A stretch of DNA of 11,589 bases, from NCBI RefSeq assembly GCF_000003605.2, contig NW_003144292.1, forward strand, positions 108,910 through 120,498, given 5' to 3'. Below are positions 1-7,580 of this stretch, one piece after another. The notes under the pieces were generated by a model. The model saw only the letters and a program-made list of their open reading frames with translations, made no database searches and was not told the DNA's origin. The position numbers and the translations under genes were made by a program. Position 1 is the stretch's first letter; every line of letters starts with the position of its first letter. Origin of the DNA: Saccoglossus kowalevskii. Taxonomy: Eukaryota > Hemichordata > Enteropneusta > Harrimaniidae.

Positions 1-553
1 TCAGTGAATCATTAATTTTTGACAGACACCTGTACAAAATACTTGGACAAAAGCCAGCTAAGATTTTCTGGTATCTTGCATGTTGTATGAATCTATTCAC
101 GGCTAAATGCAGCACTTTTTTTCTGAGATGAGGCATTTGTTTTTATACTAAAATATCTGAATTACTTTGAATAAAGTTGGAAATTATGGCCCTTAAAATA
201 ATTAAACAAATTAGGCACCAATGATTCCCCTCTGTTGTTTCAACCCCAAAACTTGTTTGTATTCAAAATTAATTATGACAATTCATATTCATATTGAAAC
301 AAACTATGATAAAGGGAATAATATTATATAACAAAGGGCAAGGTCCCAAAGTTCAACTATGTTTTTTTTTTCAAATTTTGTTTTTGTGCCAGATGCCAGT
401 CCTGGACATTTTTCATGTGCAAATAGCAGATGTGTGTTTTGACACAGTGCATTTTTGCCACAGAAGCCATATTCATGTTTGGAACTACAAATGCAAATTT
501 AATGCCCTATCCTGGTGTCAACCAGACATTAACATTTGTTGTTGTAATTTCAG
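1..553 (+). other. Intron (3' part) upstream of first visible exon
   Basis: AT-rich sequence with many stops on both strands and no domain-like reading frame. It ends in a T-rich tract and a cag at 551-553 that acts as the acceptor for the exon at 554. The first half of the Ig domain completed by that exon is not visible here, so its exon must lie to the left of the window. I see no promoter, RNA gene or clear repeat in it. Confidence 0.6.
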
Positions 554-689
554 ATATTTCACAATGAAGTGGCTTCTGTCCATACTATGCAGATGAAGAA
601 AATTTTGCCCAAAGATACTGGAAAATACTCTTGTAAAATAGAAAATGAGAAAGGAAGTGATAGCAGTGCTTTCTCTCTATTAGTTGAAG
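554..689 (+). CDS. Exon: C-terminal half of an I-set Ig domain, sarcomeric giant protein
   Basis: The exon is 136 nt, opens in phase 0 after tttcag and closes in phase 1 (GAAG|gtatct). It encodes 45 residues that form strands E to G of an intracellular Ig domain: the E-strand stretch around HTMQMKKI, then the hallmark D-x-G-x-Y-x-C motif as DTGKYSC, then KIENEKGSDSS and the closing strand SLLVE. The N-terminal half with the first Cys and the core Trp must lie in an exon left of the window. This makes it the only Ig domain here that is split by an intron. Motifs are typical of titin, twitchin and MyBP-C Ig domains, which build the thick-filament scaffold of muscle. The last base G joins CA of the exon at 1672 to give Ala. 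Confidence 0.85.
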
Positions 690-720
690 GTATCTTGTTT
701 AGACTTGTTTTATTTTTTTA

Positions 721-1470
721 GCTCCTTTGTCGACTTCGTCGAGCGGAGCCTATCATATGAGTGATTGTCCGTCGTCGCCTGCCGTCGTCCGTCATCCGTG
801 TCAATGTTTTACTTTTTCGACTTCTTCTTGAAAACTGTAAGCCTGAATGCTTTGATACTTGGTGTATATGTACCCTGTGTAGACCTCTCTCAGATTTGTT
901 TATTTCATGATCATATCTTCAATTCTTTAATTTTGGTTATATTTTTGTCATTTTTGGTAAAAAGTGACATTTTCAACTTCTTGTTAAAAACCAATTGTCC
1001 AATTGCTTTGATATTACATATATAGGTACTGCATGTGAACCTCCCTCATATTTGTTCATTTCGTGGTGATATCTTTAATTCTCTAATTTTAGTGAATATT
1101 TTTGTAATTATTGGTAAATAGTGATATTTTCGACTTCTTGTTGAAAACCGCAAGTTCAATTGCTTTTATAATACATATATAGGTACTACATGTGGACCTC
1201 TTTCAGATTTGTTAATTTTGTTGTGAAATCTTCAATTATTTAATTTTGATGATTATTTTTGTCATTTTTGGTGAAAAGTGATATTTTTGACTTCTTGTTG
1301 AAAACCGCAAGTCCGATTGCTTTTATATTACATATATACGTACTACGTGTGGACTTCTTTCAGATTTGTTCCGTTGCTTTTTATATATATATTGTTCATT
1401 TTCTAATGATATCTTCAGTTCTTTAATTATAATGTGCATTGCTAACAGCGGAGCTATCTCAGCTGAGAGG
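721..1470. repeat. Hairpin-headed interspersed repeat with about four internal tandem units
   Basis: The element opens with a hairpin at 721-749: outer arms GCTCC/GGAGC and an inner stem TCGAC-ttc-GTCGA. A CG-rich stretch of gtc/cgt triplets follows (766-800), unlike the AT-rich intron around it. From about 820 to 1440 come four degenerate units, each starting ACTTCTTGTTGAAAACC or similar, with starts near 820, 976, 1133 and 1290, so a period of 156-157 bp. The right end (1441-1470) contains GCGGAGCT, which echoes the head, and the palindrome CTCAGCTGAG. No protein-coding frame is apparent. I recall hairpin-headed repeats followed by gtccgtcgtc stretches from mollusc genomes, but I cannot name the family. 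Exact borders are uncertain. It may be a non-autonomous DNA element. Confidence 0.7.
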
Positions 1471-1671
1471 CTGCTTGTTTAGCTTCATAGTCATATAGAC
1501 TAGATTGTAGATTTGAGGATGTTAGTGGAGGTAAACTTCATGGTAGACTGATCGCTTCTGATTGTCATTTTCTATAATTATTGTTTTAACATAAATTTAG
1601 TGATGCAACTAATAGAAAAATTACTGTAAACAAAATTGGATTATATCATTCATATTTCATTCATATTTCAG

Positions 1672-1717
1672 CACTTGCAAAAGATGAAGTGGATTGGAGG
1701 TCAATGTTAAAACATAA
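1672..1717 (+). CDS. Small exon: start of phosphorylatable inter-Ig linker (first DW motif)
   Basis: A 46-nt exon between tttcatatttcag and the donor AA|gtatgt. It takes the split base G from the exon at 554-689 (G+CA = Ala), runs 14 codons and leaves in phase 2. The encoded peptide contains KDEVDWRSMLKHK once the last codon is completed by the next exon. A D-[WF]-R-x-x-L-K motif just after an Ig domain is, as I recall, usual in linkers of twitchin, projectin and related proteins. Support comes from clean splice sites, from phase agreement on both sides and from continuity of the motif. Because it is short and changes phase from 1 to 2, it cannot be skipped alone without a frameshift. Confidence 0.8.
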
Positions 1718-1848
1718 GTATGTCCATGATAATATTCTCTGATTATAAATACGACAATACTTATTATCATGTTTTTAATGTAGTGTCCTTATTGCTGTTG
1801 TCATCATCCTAAATGTTTTACTATATATGTCACATTCCTTTGTTATAC

Positions 1849-1890
<42 letters not shown>
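1849..1890. repeat. (AAT)14 microsatellite
   Basis: Forty-two bases of perfect AAT, 14 copies with no interruption. The position directly 3' of the minus-strand LINE fragment suggests that it is the tail of that element and not an independent microsatellite. Perfection of the tract suggests recent length change. Confidence 0.97.
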
Positions 1891-1970
1891 CTCTATTACC
1901 ACCGTTAAGAAAATTTGATATTTCTATTTTGGTTTACACGTTACATGTAATAAAGTTTTTTGTTTTTTTA

Positions 1971-2396
1971 TCACAATACAACTAAATATGTTAAAATAAT
2001 AAAATGTCTAATACATATGCTATCGACCTTTAAATTAAAATTAAAAATGTAGATAATAACAAAGATTAAATCTGCAAGAGATTTTCTTTTTTCCAATGCT
2101 GTTTTATTTGTGTTGTTCATAATGTATATGAACCTTTGTGTACTGCTGACTGAATCAAATTTCTCTATATGAGAAAACAAGGAGTACAGATGTCTCCATT
2201 CAGCTGCATATAGTGGACATTTTGTGATAAAATGAATTTCATCTTCAATTACTGTACAATTGTGACATTTTCTGTCATCTGTTTTTGTTTTTGGTCTTGT
2301 GTGTCTGCCTGTTTCTATGTGTAATTTGTGGCAGCTTAAACAAAATTTGCTTAGTGTGCCTATTGCCTGTCTGTCACTAATGTGGTTTATGTAGGT
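1971..2396 (-). pseudogene. Reverse transcriptase C-terminal fragment of a non-LTR element
   Basis: An open frame of 141 codons runs on the minus strand from 2396 to a stop at 1971-1973. An in-frame TAA at 2397-2399 precedes it, so only the C-terminal part of the protein is left. Order of motifs: YINHISDRQAIG, then LSKFCLSCHKLHIE, then TGRHTRPKTK, then a CCHC set C-x2-C-x7-H-x4-C (2217-2267) within CHNCTVIEDEIHFITKC, followed by PLYAAEWRHL. This order (S/N-L-x-I-E-x-G-R, charged spacer, zinc-knuckle-like CCHC, CPLY) is characteristic of the region after the polymerase domain in LINE ORF2 proteins. The usual protein is about 900-1000 residues, so the endonuclease and catalytic polymerase motifs are missing. 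The copy is dead. It lies antisense in an intron of the muscle gene. Confidence 0.78.
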
Positions 2397-2526
2397 TTAT
2401 ATAATTATAGGTGTTGTCAAGATAAGTAATATTTTAATGAATCAAAAGACAATAAATGTAAATTTTGTTTTATGTGCACTTCTAATGAAACAAATACAGT
2501 TTTCCAACCATTTCTCATTACATGTT

Positions 2527-2645
2527 TGTACCTACATTGTACCCTGGCCACCATGCTACCATGAGTGAATCATAACATACATATGTACCTACATTGTACC
2601 CTGGCCACCATGCTACCATGAGTGAATCATAACATACATATGTAC
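2527..2645. repeat. Perfect 57-bp tandem duplication (two copies)
   Basis: The stretch beginning GTACCTACATTGTACCCTGG occurs at 2528 and again at 2585 with no mismatch over the 57-bp period. Both copies end in ACATACATATGTA, and a further partial CATATGTA follows. Internal GTACxxxxGTAC and CATATG elements are weakly palindromic. The lack of differences indicates a recent duplication. No function is apparent. Confidence 0.95.
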
Positions 2646-2776
2646 ATATGTAAAGTAATGCTGTATAGGGGGAGATGGAAGATATGATTTGATTCAAAAA
2701 TATTGCACATTCAGAGAATTCCAGCGTCAAATGCATGTGATGTTCCTGAATTGGCCCATCAAATCAACACTAATAC

Positions 2777-2814
2777 GAGGGACGTTCAATAAATAATGCC
2801 CCTGACCCATTTCC
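2777..2814. repeat. Mariner terminal inverted repeat, left copy
   Basis: A 38-bp sequence starting GAGGGACGTTCAATAAATAA. It matches the reverse complement of 3586-3623 except at three positions. It lies beyond the stop codon of the minus-strand transposase, so it is the 3' TIR relative to that gene. Confidence 0.95.
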
Positions 2815-2848
2815 CATAGCAGGAGATTAATGAAACTTGGCACAATTA

Positions 2849-3444
2849 TTAGTCTTTCTCTACATAGGAACCCAGAGTTATGCATTTCTCCCATCGTTTG
2901 ATGCATCTCTGGACACCGTTTTTGTAGAGCACCCCAGGTTGGTTCTCCAACCATGTCGTAACTTCAGAAATCAAGGCTGCATCATCTGGGAAATGCTTTC
3001 CTTTCAAAAACAACTCCATGGCTGGGAAGAGATAAAAGTCAGAGGGTGCAAGGTCAGGAGAGTAAGGGGGATGGGAAAGGGTTTCATTAGCCAGACGTCC
3101 GTGCTTCTGATCTGGCGAGTTGTGGACCCGAGCATTGTCCTGCAGGAGGATACCTTTGCTGATCTTGCCCCACCTCTTGATTTTGATAGCTTCTCTTAAT
3201 TTCATCAAAAGTGAAGCGTACGTAATAGGCTTCTGTAATTGTGGTACCCTTTGCCAGGAAATCTGTCATCACTACTCCGTCCTGGTCCCAGAAAACTGAA
3301 CATGATCTTGCCAGCGGAGGGCTGCACCCTTGCCTTCTTTGAAGGTGGTGAGTCTAAGTGCTTCCACTGCATTGACTGGGCTTTGGTCTTTGGTCCTTTC
3401 AAATACAAGAAACGGATCACTGCGTGACACTCAACTTGCTCCAT
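2849..3444 (-). pseudogene. Mariner transposase, deleted and frameshifted
   Basis: Start ATG at 3442-3444 (MEQVECHAVIRFLYLKG, the first helix-turn-helix region). Near 3392-3400 the frame jumps directly to KAQSMQWKHL, which in mariner transposases follows the first catalytic Asp (ETWVH region). The rest of the DNA-binding domain and that Asp are therefore gone. A one-base shift near 3288-3295 is needed to continue into FWDQDGVVMTDFLAKG, and a second shift near 3190-3215 leads into LREAIKIK. The remainder holds LLQDN (second Asp) and YSPDLAPSDFYLFP (third Asp), then the C-terminal WEKC and YVEK to the stop at 2849. Only 32 residues separate the two Asp instead of the family's 34. About 600 nt remain of roughly 1,040. 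Non-functional. Confidence 0.93.
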
Positions 3445-3585
3445 TTCACACCTCCATTTCACACCTGACTCAAACACCTGTAAATCAGAAACCACAATTA
3501 GTTCAGAGCTGTTTTTGCAACATAACCCATAGAGATGAAAATCATTACACAATGGCATGCAAAATTTCATCTAGATCAGACAACT

Positions 3586-3623
3586 GGAAGTGGGCCAGGG
3601 GCATTACTTATTGAACGTCCCTC
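3586..3623. repeat. Mariner terminal inverted repeat, right copy
   Basis: Inverted partner of 2777-2814, ending TTGAACGTCCCTC. It lies 5' of the transposase start on the minus strand, with about 140 bp of 5' UTR between. Confidence 0.95.
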
Positions 3624-3712
3624 AAATGTGGTATAAAAGTGTACCTGTTTGCTGTATACTGTGTCTGCATTAATTGATTTGAATATTTTGACACAAACTT
3701 GAATTTTTTCAG

Positions 3713-3845
3713 AGAATATTCACGAAGACAGTCTAAGGATGAAGATCCAGACTGGGGAAAACTTAAACACAGAGGCAGCAGAGGCAGTATAGATGAAGAA
3801 GGAGGGCAAATTAAACTGAAGAAAGTGGAAAGGAAGCAGAAATCA
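3713..3845 (+). CDS. Exon: charged inter-Ig linker with PKA-type site RRQS
   Basis: A 133-nt exon between tttttcag and TCA|gtaata, phase 2 in and phase 0 out. It codes for the rest of a 60-residue linker: KEYSRRQSKDEDPDWGKLKH, then RGSRGSIDEEGG, then a basic KLKKVERKQKS. RRQS (3723-3734, Ser codon 3732-3734) is an ideal basophilic kinase site of the R-R-x-S form. RGSRGS (3771-3788) offers two further R-x-S sites. A second DW motif, DWGKLKHR, mirrors DWRSMLKHK of the preceding exon. In molluscan twitchin, PKA phosphorylation of inter-Ig linkers is known to relax catch muscle, and vertebrate MyBP-C is regulated through a phosphorylated linker in a similar way. Whether this is the same site is inference. 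The start of the next exon (Tyr-Ala-Glu) fits phase 0 exactly. Confidence 0.85.
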
Positions 3846-4172
3846 GTAATAATCATATAGTTATATCTGTGTACTGTACTGTAAACACCTTAAAAGACAG
3901 GGGTCGTTGTGCTGTGGGTCCCATAGGGATGTTCACAACAATTGTAAAGTATATTGATTTTTACATGCGTAACGACCACCACCCTTTAATTATTCACTTG
4001 GTTTAAATTTTGTGAAATCCGCTTAATTACATGAGCATGTAAAATTTCACTGACAAATCAGGAATTTTAAAACCAGCTCAAAATGGTGAATTTAAAATAA
4101 TTCAAAAACCCCAATAGAGCGTTATAAATGATTTTCGAGTGCAACTTTAAAATATTACTTTGAATTTCACAG
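3846..4172 (+). other. Short intron, 327 nt
   Basis: The intron runs from gtaata at 3846 to ttcacag at 4172. It contains one GC-richer patch (3900-3935) and a run of AT-rich sequence. No gene, repeat or RNA feature is recognised. Confidence 0.75.
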
Positions 4173-4446
4173 TACGCAGAAGTAACAGCACCATTGAAAA
4201 AGACCAAAGTCAATGCAAGCTTGGGTCGTGCACGTCTACCTTGTGGAGTAAGGTATTTGAACTGTGAGCCCAGATGGTTCAAAGATGGCAAACAGTTGGA
4301 AAATGGGGATAAGTATAAGTTAATGAAACGTAAAGAAGACGTGGAACTGATCATTCTGGATATAAAACCTGAAGACTCTGGTGAATACAGCGTTGAGTTT
4401 GGAGACCCAGCGATTGCTGGCTCTACAGCAGAGTTAACAATTGAGC
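4173..4446 (+). CDS. Exon: complete I-set Ig domain (first after the linker)
   Basis: A 274-nt exon, phase 0 in after ttcacag and phase 1 out at GAGC|gtaagt, a strong donor. It codes for 91 residues. Visible motifs are A-strand VTAPLKKTKVN, B-strand LGRARLPC, core Trp as PRWFKDGKQL, E-strand VELIILDIKPEDSGEYSV and G-strand AELTIE. The F-strand Cys is replaced (DSGEYSV where Y-x-C is usual), which is tolerated in intracellular Ig domains because they do not rely on a disulphide. The W-[FL]-K-D-G motif and the closing E-L-x-I-E are typical of twitchin, titin and MyBP-C. It directly follows the phosphorylatable linker, so it is the likely partner of that linker. Confidence 0.93.
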
Positions 4447-4780
4447 GTAAGTCTGATATTATCTTCTGCATCAGATGGATGAGATTTTCCTAAACTTCGA
4501 AAACATCTTGAAAACAATATACATAGATTATTTATATGTTGAGTGTTTTCACTATTTGTTTATATTTCCACATGTAGATACCATTATATGTGCTACGCAG
4601 TGCTGTGCATGTTTAGATTTCATGCAAACAAACAATGTATTTTACATTAATGTTGTATTTGTTGCATGGGACCCATATCAAACCTGACAACATATGATGT
4701 CTGTCATGTATTAACATAAATCATCATGTCCAAACACTGTCTTCCTAACATCTTCCAATGTGTATCTTTTGTATCTCCAG

Positions 4781-4795
4781 CTCAAGCTCCTTCAG
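4781..4795 (+). CDS. Candidate 15-nt microexon adding five residues between two Ig domains
   Basis: CTCAAGCTCCTTCAG lies between a good acceptor (tatcttttgtatctccag, 4763-4780) and a consensus donor (CAG|gtaatg). Entering in phase 1 with C from the exon ending at 4446, it reads Pro-Gln-Ala-Pro-Ser and passes G on to CT of the exon at 7581 (Ala). It is exactly divisible by three, so inclusion gives E-PQAPS-A-AKKR and skipping gives E-P-AKKR, both in frame. A Pro/Ala/Ser spacer is plausible between Ig domains. No transcript evidence is available here. Chance occurrence of both sites in phase cannot be excluded. Confidence 0.6.
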
Positions 4796-4920
4796 GTAAT
4801 GGTAGGAGAGAAAAAAGGGCATTTATTAATCTATTTATTTATTTATTATATATTATCATATGCATGCTTTTGTCAAAGACAGACACTACTAAGACATTCT
4901 TACCGCCACAAATTATACTC

Positions 4921-5930
4921 CCAGATAGTCCATATCTGGTTTTTACTTCATATACAAATTATATTCCATATCCAGATAGTCCATATCTGGTTTTTACTTC
5001 ATATACAAATTATACTCCATATCCAGATAGTCCATATCTGGTTTTTACTTCATATACAAATTATACTCTGTATCTGGGTTTTTTACATATCCCAAATTAT
5101 ACTCCATATCCAGATAGTCCATATCTGGTTTTTACTTCATATACAAATTATACTCCATATCCAGATAGTCCATATCTGGTTTTTACTTCATATACAAATT
5201 ATACTCTGTATCTGGGTTTTTTACATATCCCAAATTATACTCCATATCCAGATAGTCCATATCTGGTTTTCACTTCATATTCAAATTATACTCCATATCC
5301 AGATAGTCCATATCTGGTTTTTATTCCATATCCAAATTATACTCCATATCTGGTTTTTATTTCATATCCAAAATTATACTCCATATCCAGATAGTCCATA
5401 CCTGGTTTTTATTCCATATCCAAATTATACTCCATATCTGGTTTTTATTTCATATCCAAATTATACTCCATATCCAGATAGTCCATATCTGGTTTTTACT
5501 TCATATCCCAAATTATACTCCATATCCAGATAGTCCATATCTGGTTTTCACTTCATATCCAAAATTATACTTCATATCCAGATAGTCCATATCTGGTTTT
5601 TACTTCATATACAAATTATATTCCATATCCAGATAGTCCATATCTGGTTTTTACTTCATATCCAAATTATAATTCTATATCCAGATACTCCATATCTGGT
5701 TTTTAGTCCATATCAAAATTATACTCTGTATCTGGGTTTTTTACATATCCCAAATTATACTCCATATCCAGATAGTCCATATCTGGTTTTTATTCCATAT
5801 CCAAATTATACTCCATATCCAGATAGTCCATACCTGGTTTTTACTTCATATCCAAATTATAATTCTATATCCAGATACTCCATATCTGGTTTTTAGTCCA
5901 TATCAAAATTATACTATATATTCAGGTACT
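4921..5930. repeat. 51/87-bp minisatellite, 16 dyad-bearing units
   Basis: Units begin CCAGATAGTCCATATCTGG, and starts lie at 4921, 4972, 5023, 5110, 5161, 5248, 5299, 5387, 5474, 5526, 5578, 5629, 5681, 5768, 5819 and 5871. Spacing is either 51-52 bp or 87-88 bp. The longer spacing comes from an added 36-bp partial unit that lacks the left arm. Each full unit has inverted arms CCAGATA/TATCTGG around a 5-base loop. The period is a multiple of three with no stop in two + frames for much of the array, so long but meaningless open frames appear. The array begins about 125 bp after the candidate microexon. Confidence 0.96.
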
Positions 5931-7580
5931 CTGGTTTAGATTTGGTTTTTAATAGGACTGTGGCATATGGTGCCATGGATAAATAAAATGTTCACACAGC
6001 AAATGTAATCTTTTCGTTTAAACATTCACCACTCCACGAATGAAAGTTTGCAAGTGCAATAAAAATGGAACAAATATTAAAAATAAGTCAGTGTGATTTT
6101 TGCGTACAAAAATTAAAATAAACTTATACCCTAGTCCCTTAAACAAAGAGATTGTGTTTGCTGTGTACATAGTCTAAAACCATGTAGTGACCACATCAGA
6201 TCTTTGAAAAACATGTTTAAGGTTTTCATTTCCTCTTTTTTTACCATGTGTTAGTAGTGTGCTATCTTGAGTTTTCTATGTTGATACTATATTGCCTTAA
6301 AGATGTTCAGACCAAATTGAATATTTAATTTTAAATTTCATTATTATTTTGATATTGTGAAAAATAGTAATTTTCATTTTATCTTTATTTTTGCATGAGA
6401 TTTCATCTTTTATCATAATTTTGTTCAGTGACAGGTGTACAATAAAATTGTTATAAATATAAATAAATATTATAAAAATATTCAAGAAATTATCATTCAA
6501 ATTCAGTTTTAAAAAGTTTCCAATCAGATATTTTTTCTCATCCTATTTACTATCAGAGATACATTCTCATTCCATTCAAAAAATAGTTTGAACTTCTTTA
6601 TATGCATGTCTTGTTGTATTTTGTACGTTGCATCCACCACAACACATTATTTCACAGTATATTATTGACTGAGACACTAACCCTCTGCCAATTGCAATCC
6701 CTTTTGCTTTCTTAACCACACATCAATTATCTATGTCACATAATAACTCAATAATGTATAGAAATGTTCCCAGGGTGCAACTGTGTTTATACTGTCATGA
6801 TCCTGGTGTTGCTGACTTGACTGACCGGTTAATTGAGTGTTGTTGAGGTGTTAAGAATTTTCTGTTATTATAGCATCTTCAGTGCAAATGTTGTGTAGTC
6901 AATCAAGCCTGTATATACTGCACACCTATCCTTGCAGTGTCATTTCCACTTGCACTTCTCACTTCAGCCTGCATAAATCCTTTCAAAAAATCACCATTTT
7001 TAATGCATAATTATTGGTGAGTTATTTTATGCAGTGAGTCACTATGCCACACCCCACCCCCACACCCCCACACCCCCCACACACACCTACCTTCATATGG
7101 CTGACATTTATTTGAAATTTTATCTGTCCTTACAGTATCATTAACAATACACATTTTATGTGCTGTGCTGCCAATCAACTGAATACATGGGCATGAAACA
7201 TCATATAATTCTGCATACGTTTCAAGCAGAACCATAAATGAATTACTGAACAGTTTTAGAGAATTAGAGAATTTCCGGATTTTGTCTCATATTTGATGTA
7301 GACATTTTTCTCCTACATAGAAGTACAAACAAGATATTCATGTCCAATTTATTCTATGGTACTGTAAGAGCAAAAGATCACTTTTTGGTGTGTTATAAAT
7401 CACCAATGCACCAATTATTTAAATAAATACTTATTATAATTATTAATTAAAAATCTTTATACAGCAATTATATAAAATCTGAAGAGATGCACAAACAGTA
7501 CAATTTCCATGCTACATTGATATAAGTTATCCTGGCCTATGTGTACAAGTTGTGTTCATTGTAAATTTTACTCTTTTCAG
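5931..7580 (+). other. Remainder of the large intron before the second complete Ig exon
   Basis: AT-rich intron sequence ending in a good polypyrimidine tract (ttttactcttttcag). Apart from the C-rich tract at 7052-7078 I recognise no coding exon, transposon or structured RNA. Short minus-strand open frames at 6297-6500 and 7011-7235 have low-complexity composition and no family resemblance. Confidence 0.6.
7052..7078 (-). other. Predicted G-quadruplex (minus strand) / C-rich tract (plus strand)
   Basis: The + strand has four C runs of 4, 5, 5 and 6 bases at 7052-7055, 7057-7061, 7065-7069 and 7073-7078, separated by A, ACA and ACA. The minus strand therefore meets the usual pattern for an intramolecular G-quadruplex with four runs of at least four G and loops of 1-3 bases. 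The + strand, and so the pre-mRNA, is C-rich. It lies about 500 bp upstream of the Ig exon at 7581. Confidence 0.8.

Larger units (their letters stand above)
1849..2396 (-). mobile_element. 5'-truncated non-LTR retrotransposon (LINE) with (ATT)n tail
   Basis: Read on the minus strand, this fragment starts inside a reverse-transcriptase C-terminal region near 2396, stops coding at 1971, has a short 3' UTR of about 80 bp and ends in 14 uninterrupted ATT units (1849-1890 on the + strand as AAT). Heavy 5' truncation and a simple-repeat tail are typical of LINE copies made by target-primed reverse transcription. The clade (CR1, L2, Jockey/I or another) cannot be decided from this piece. No clear target-site duplication was found. 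Confidence 0.7.
2776..3624 (-). mobile_element. Internally deleted mariner-family DNA transposon
   Basis: Bounded by 38-bp terminal inverted repeats (2777-2814 and 3586-3623) that differ at three positions and start GAGGGACGTTCAATAA. The left end is preceded by TA plus C, as expected for a TA target. The right end reads CTC-AAA where CTC-GTA is expected, which fits one CpG-decay change and one other substitution. Total length is about 849 bp compared with roughly 1.3 kb for a full mariner. The transposase reads on the minus strand and is broken. The copy sits in the linker intron of the muscle gene in the opposite orientation to it. Confidence 0.95.
1718..3712 (+). other. Intron of about 2.0 kb inside the linker, packed with mobile-element remnants
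   Basis: The intron runs from gtatgt at 1718 to tttttcag at 3712. Its content is almost all repeats: a LINE 3' fragment ending in an AAT microsatellite (1849-2396), a 57-bp duplication (2527-2645) and a deleted mariner (2776-3624). The remaining pieces, 1720-1848, 2400-2520 and 2650-2770, are AT-rich and show no recognisable feature. Confidence 0.75.

Noticed and set aside
294-596. Open frame of 100 codons near the left end
   Set aside because: It crosses the acceptor site at 553 in a different frame from the Ig exon, is rich in Cys, Phe and His from T-rich intron, and shows no domain.
765-1025. Open frame of 86 codons inside the hairpin-headed repeat
   Set aside because: It covers the first repeat unit and a half only. 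The later units do not keep the frame, so it is not a conserved product.
2518-2954. Minus-strand frames over the 57-bp duplication and the mariner left end
   Set aside because: The first is open because the 57-bp duplication keeps frame. The second is an alternative frame over the transposase. Neither has a recognisable domain.
2837-3614. Plus-strand frames across the mariner
   Set aside because: They are the antisense of the transposase pseudogene, which is clearly coded on the minus strand.
3608-3856. Minus-strand frame of 82 codons
   Set aside because: Antisense shadow of the linker exon at 3713-3845.
4067-4471. Minus-strand frame of 134 codons
   Set aside because: Antisense shadow of the Ig exon at 4173-4446.
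4726-5533. Two long overlapping + frames (222 and 257 codons) with 17-residue repeats rich in Tyr, Pro, Ile and Phe
   Set aside because: They exist because the minisatellite period (51 bp) is a multiple of three and happens to lack stops. Both frames are open at once, and the later units shift phase by one base and break them. No family resemblance.
4921-5930. CRISPR-like array of short palindromic repeats
   Set aside because: The sequence between dyads is itself repeated, with no unique spacers, and the context is an animal intron.
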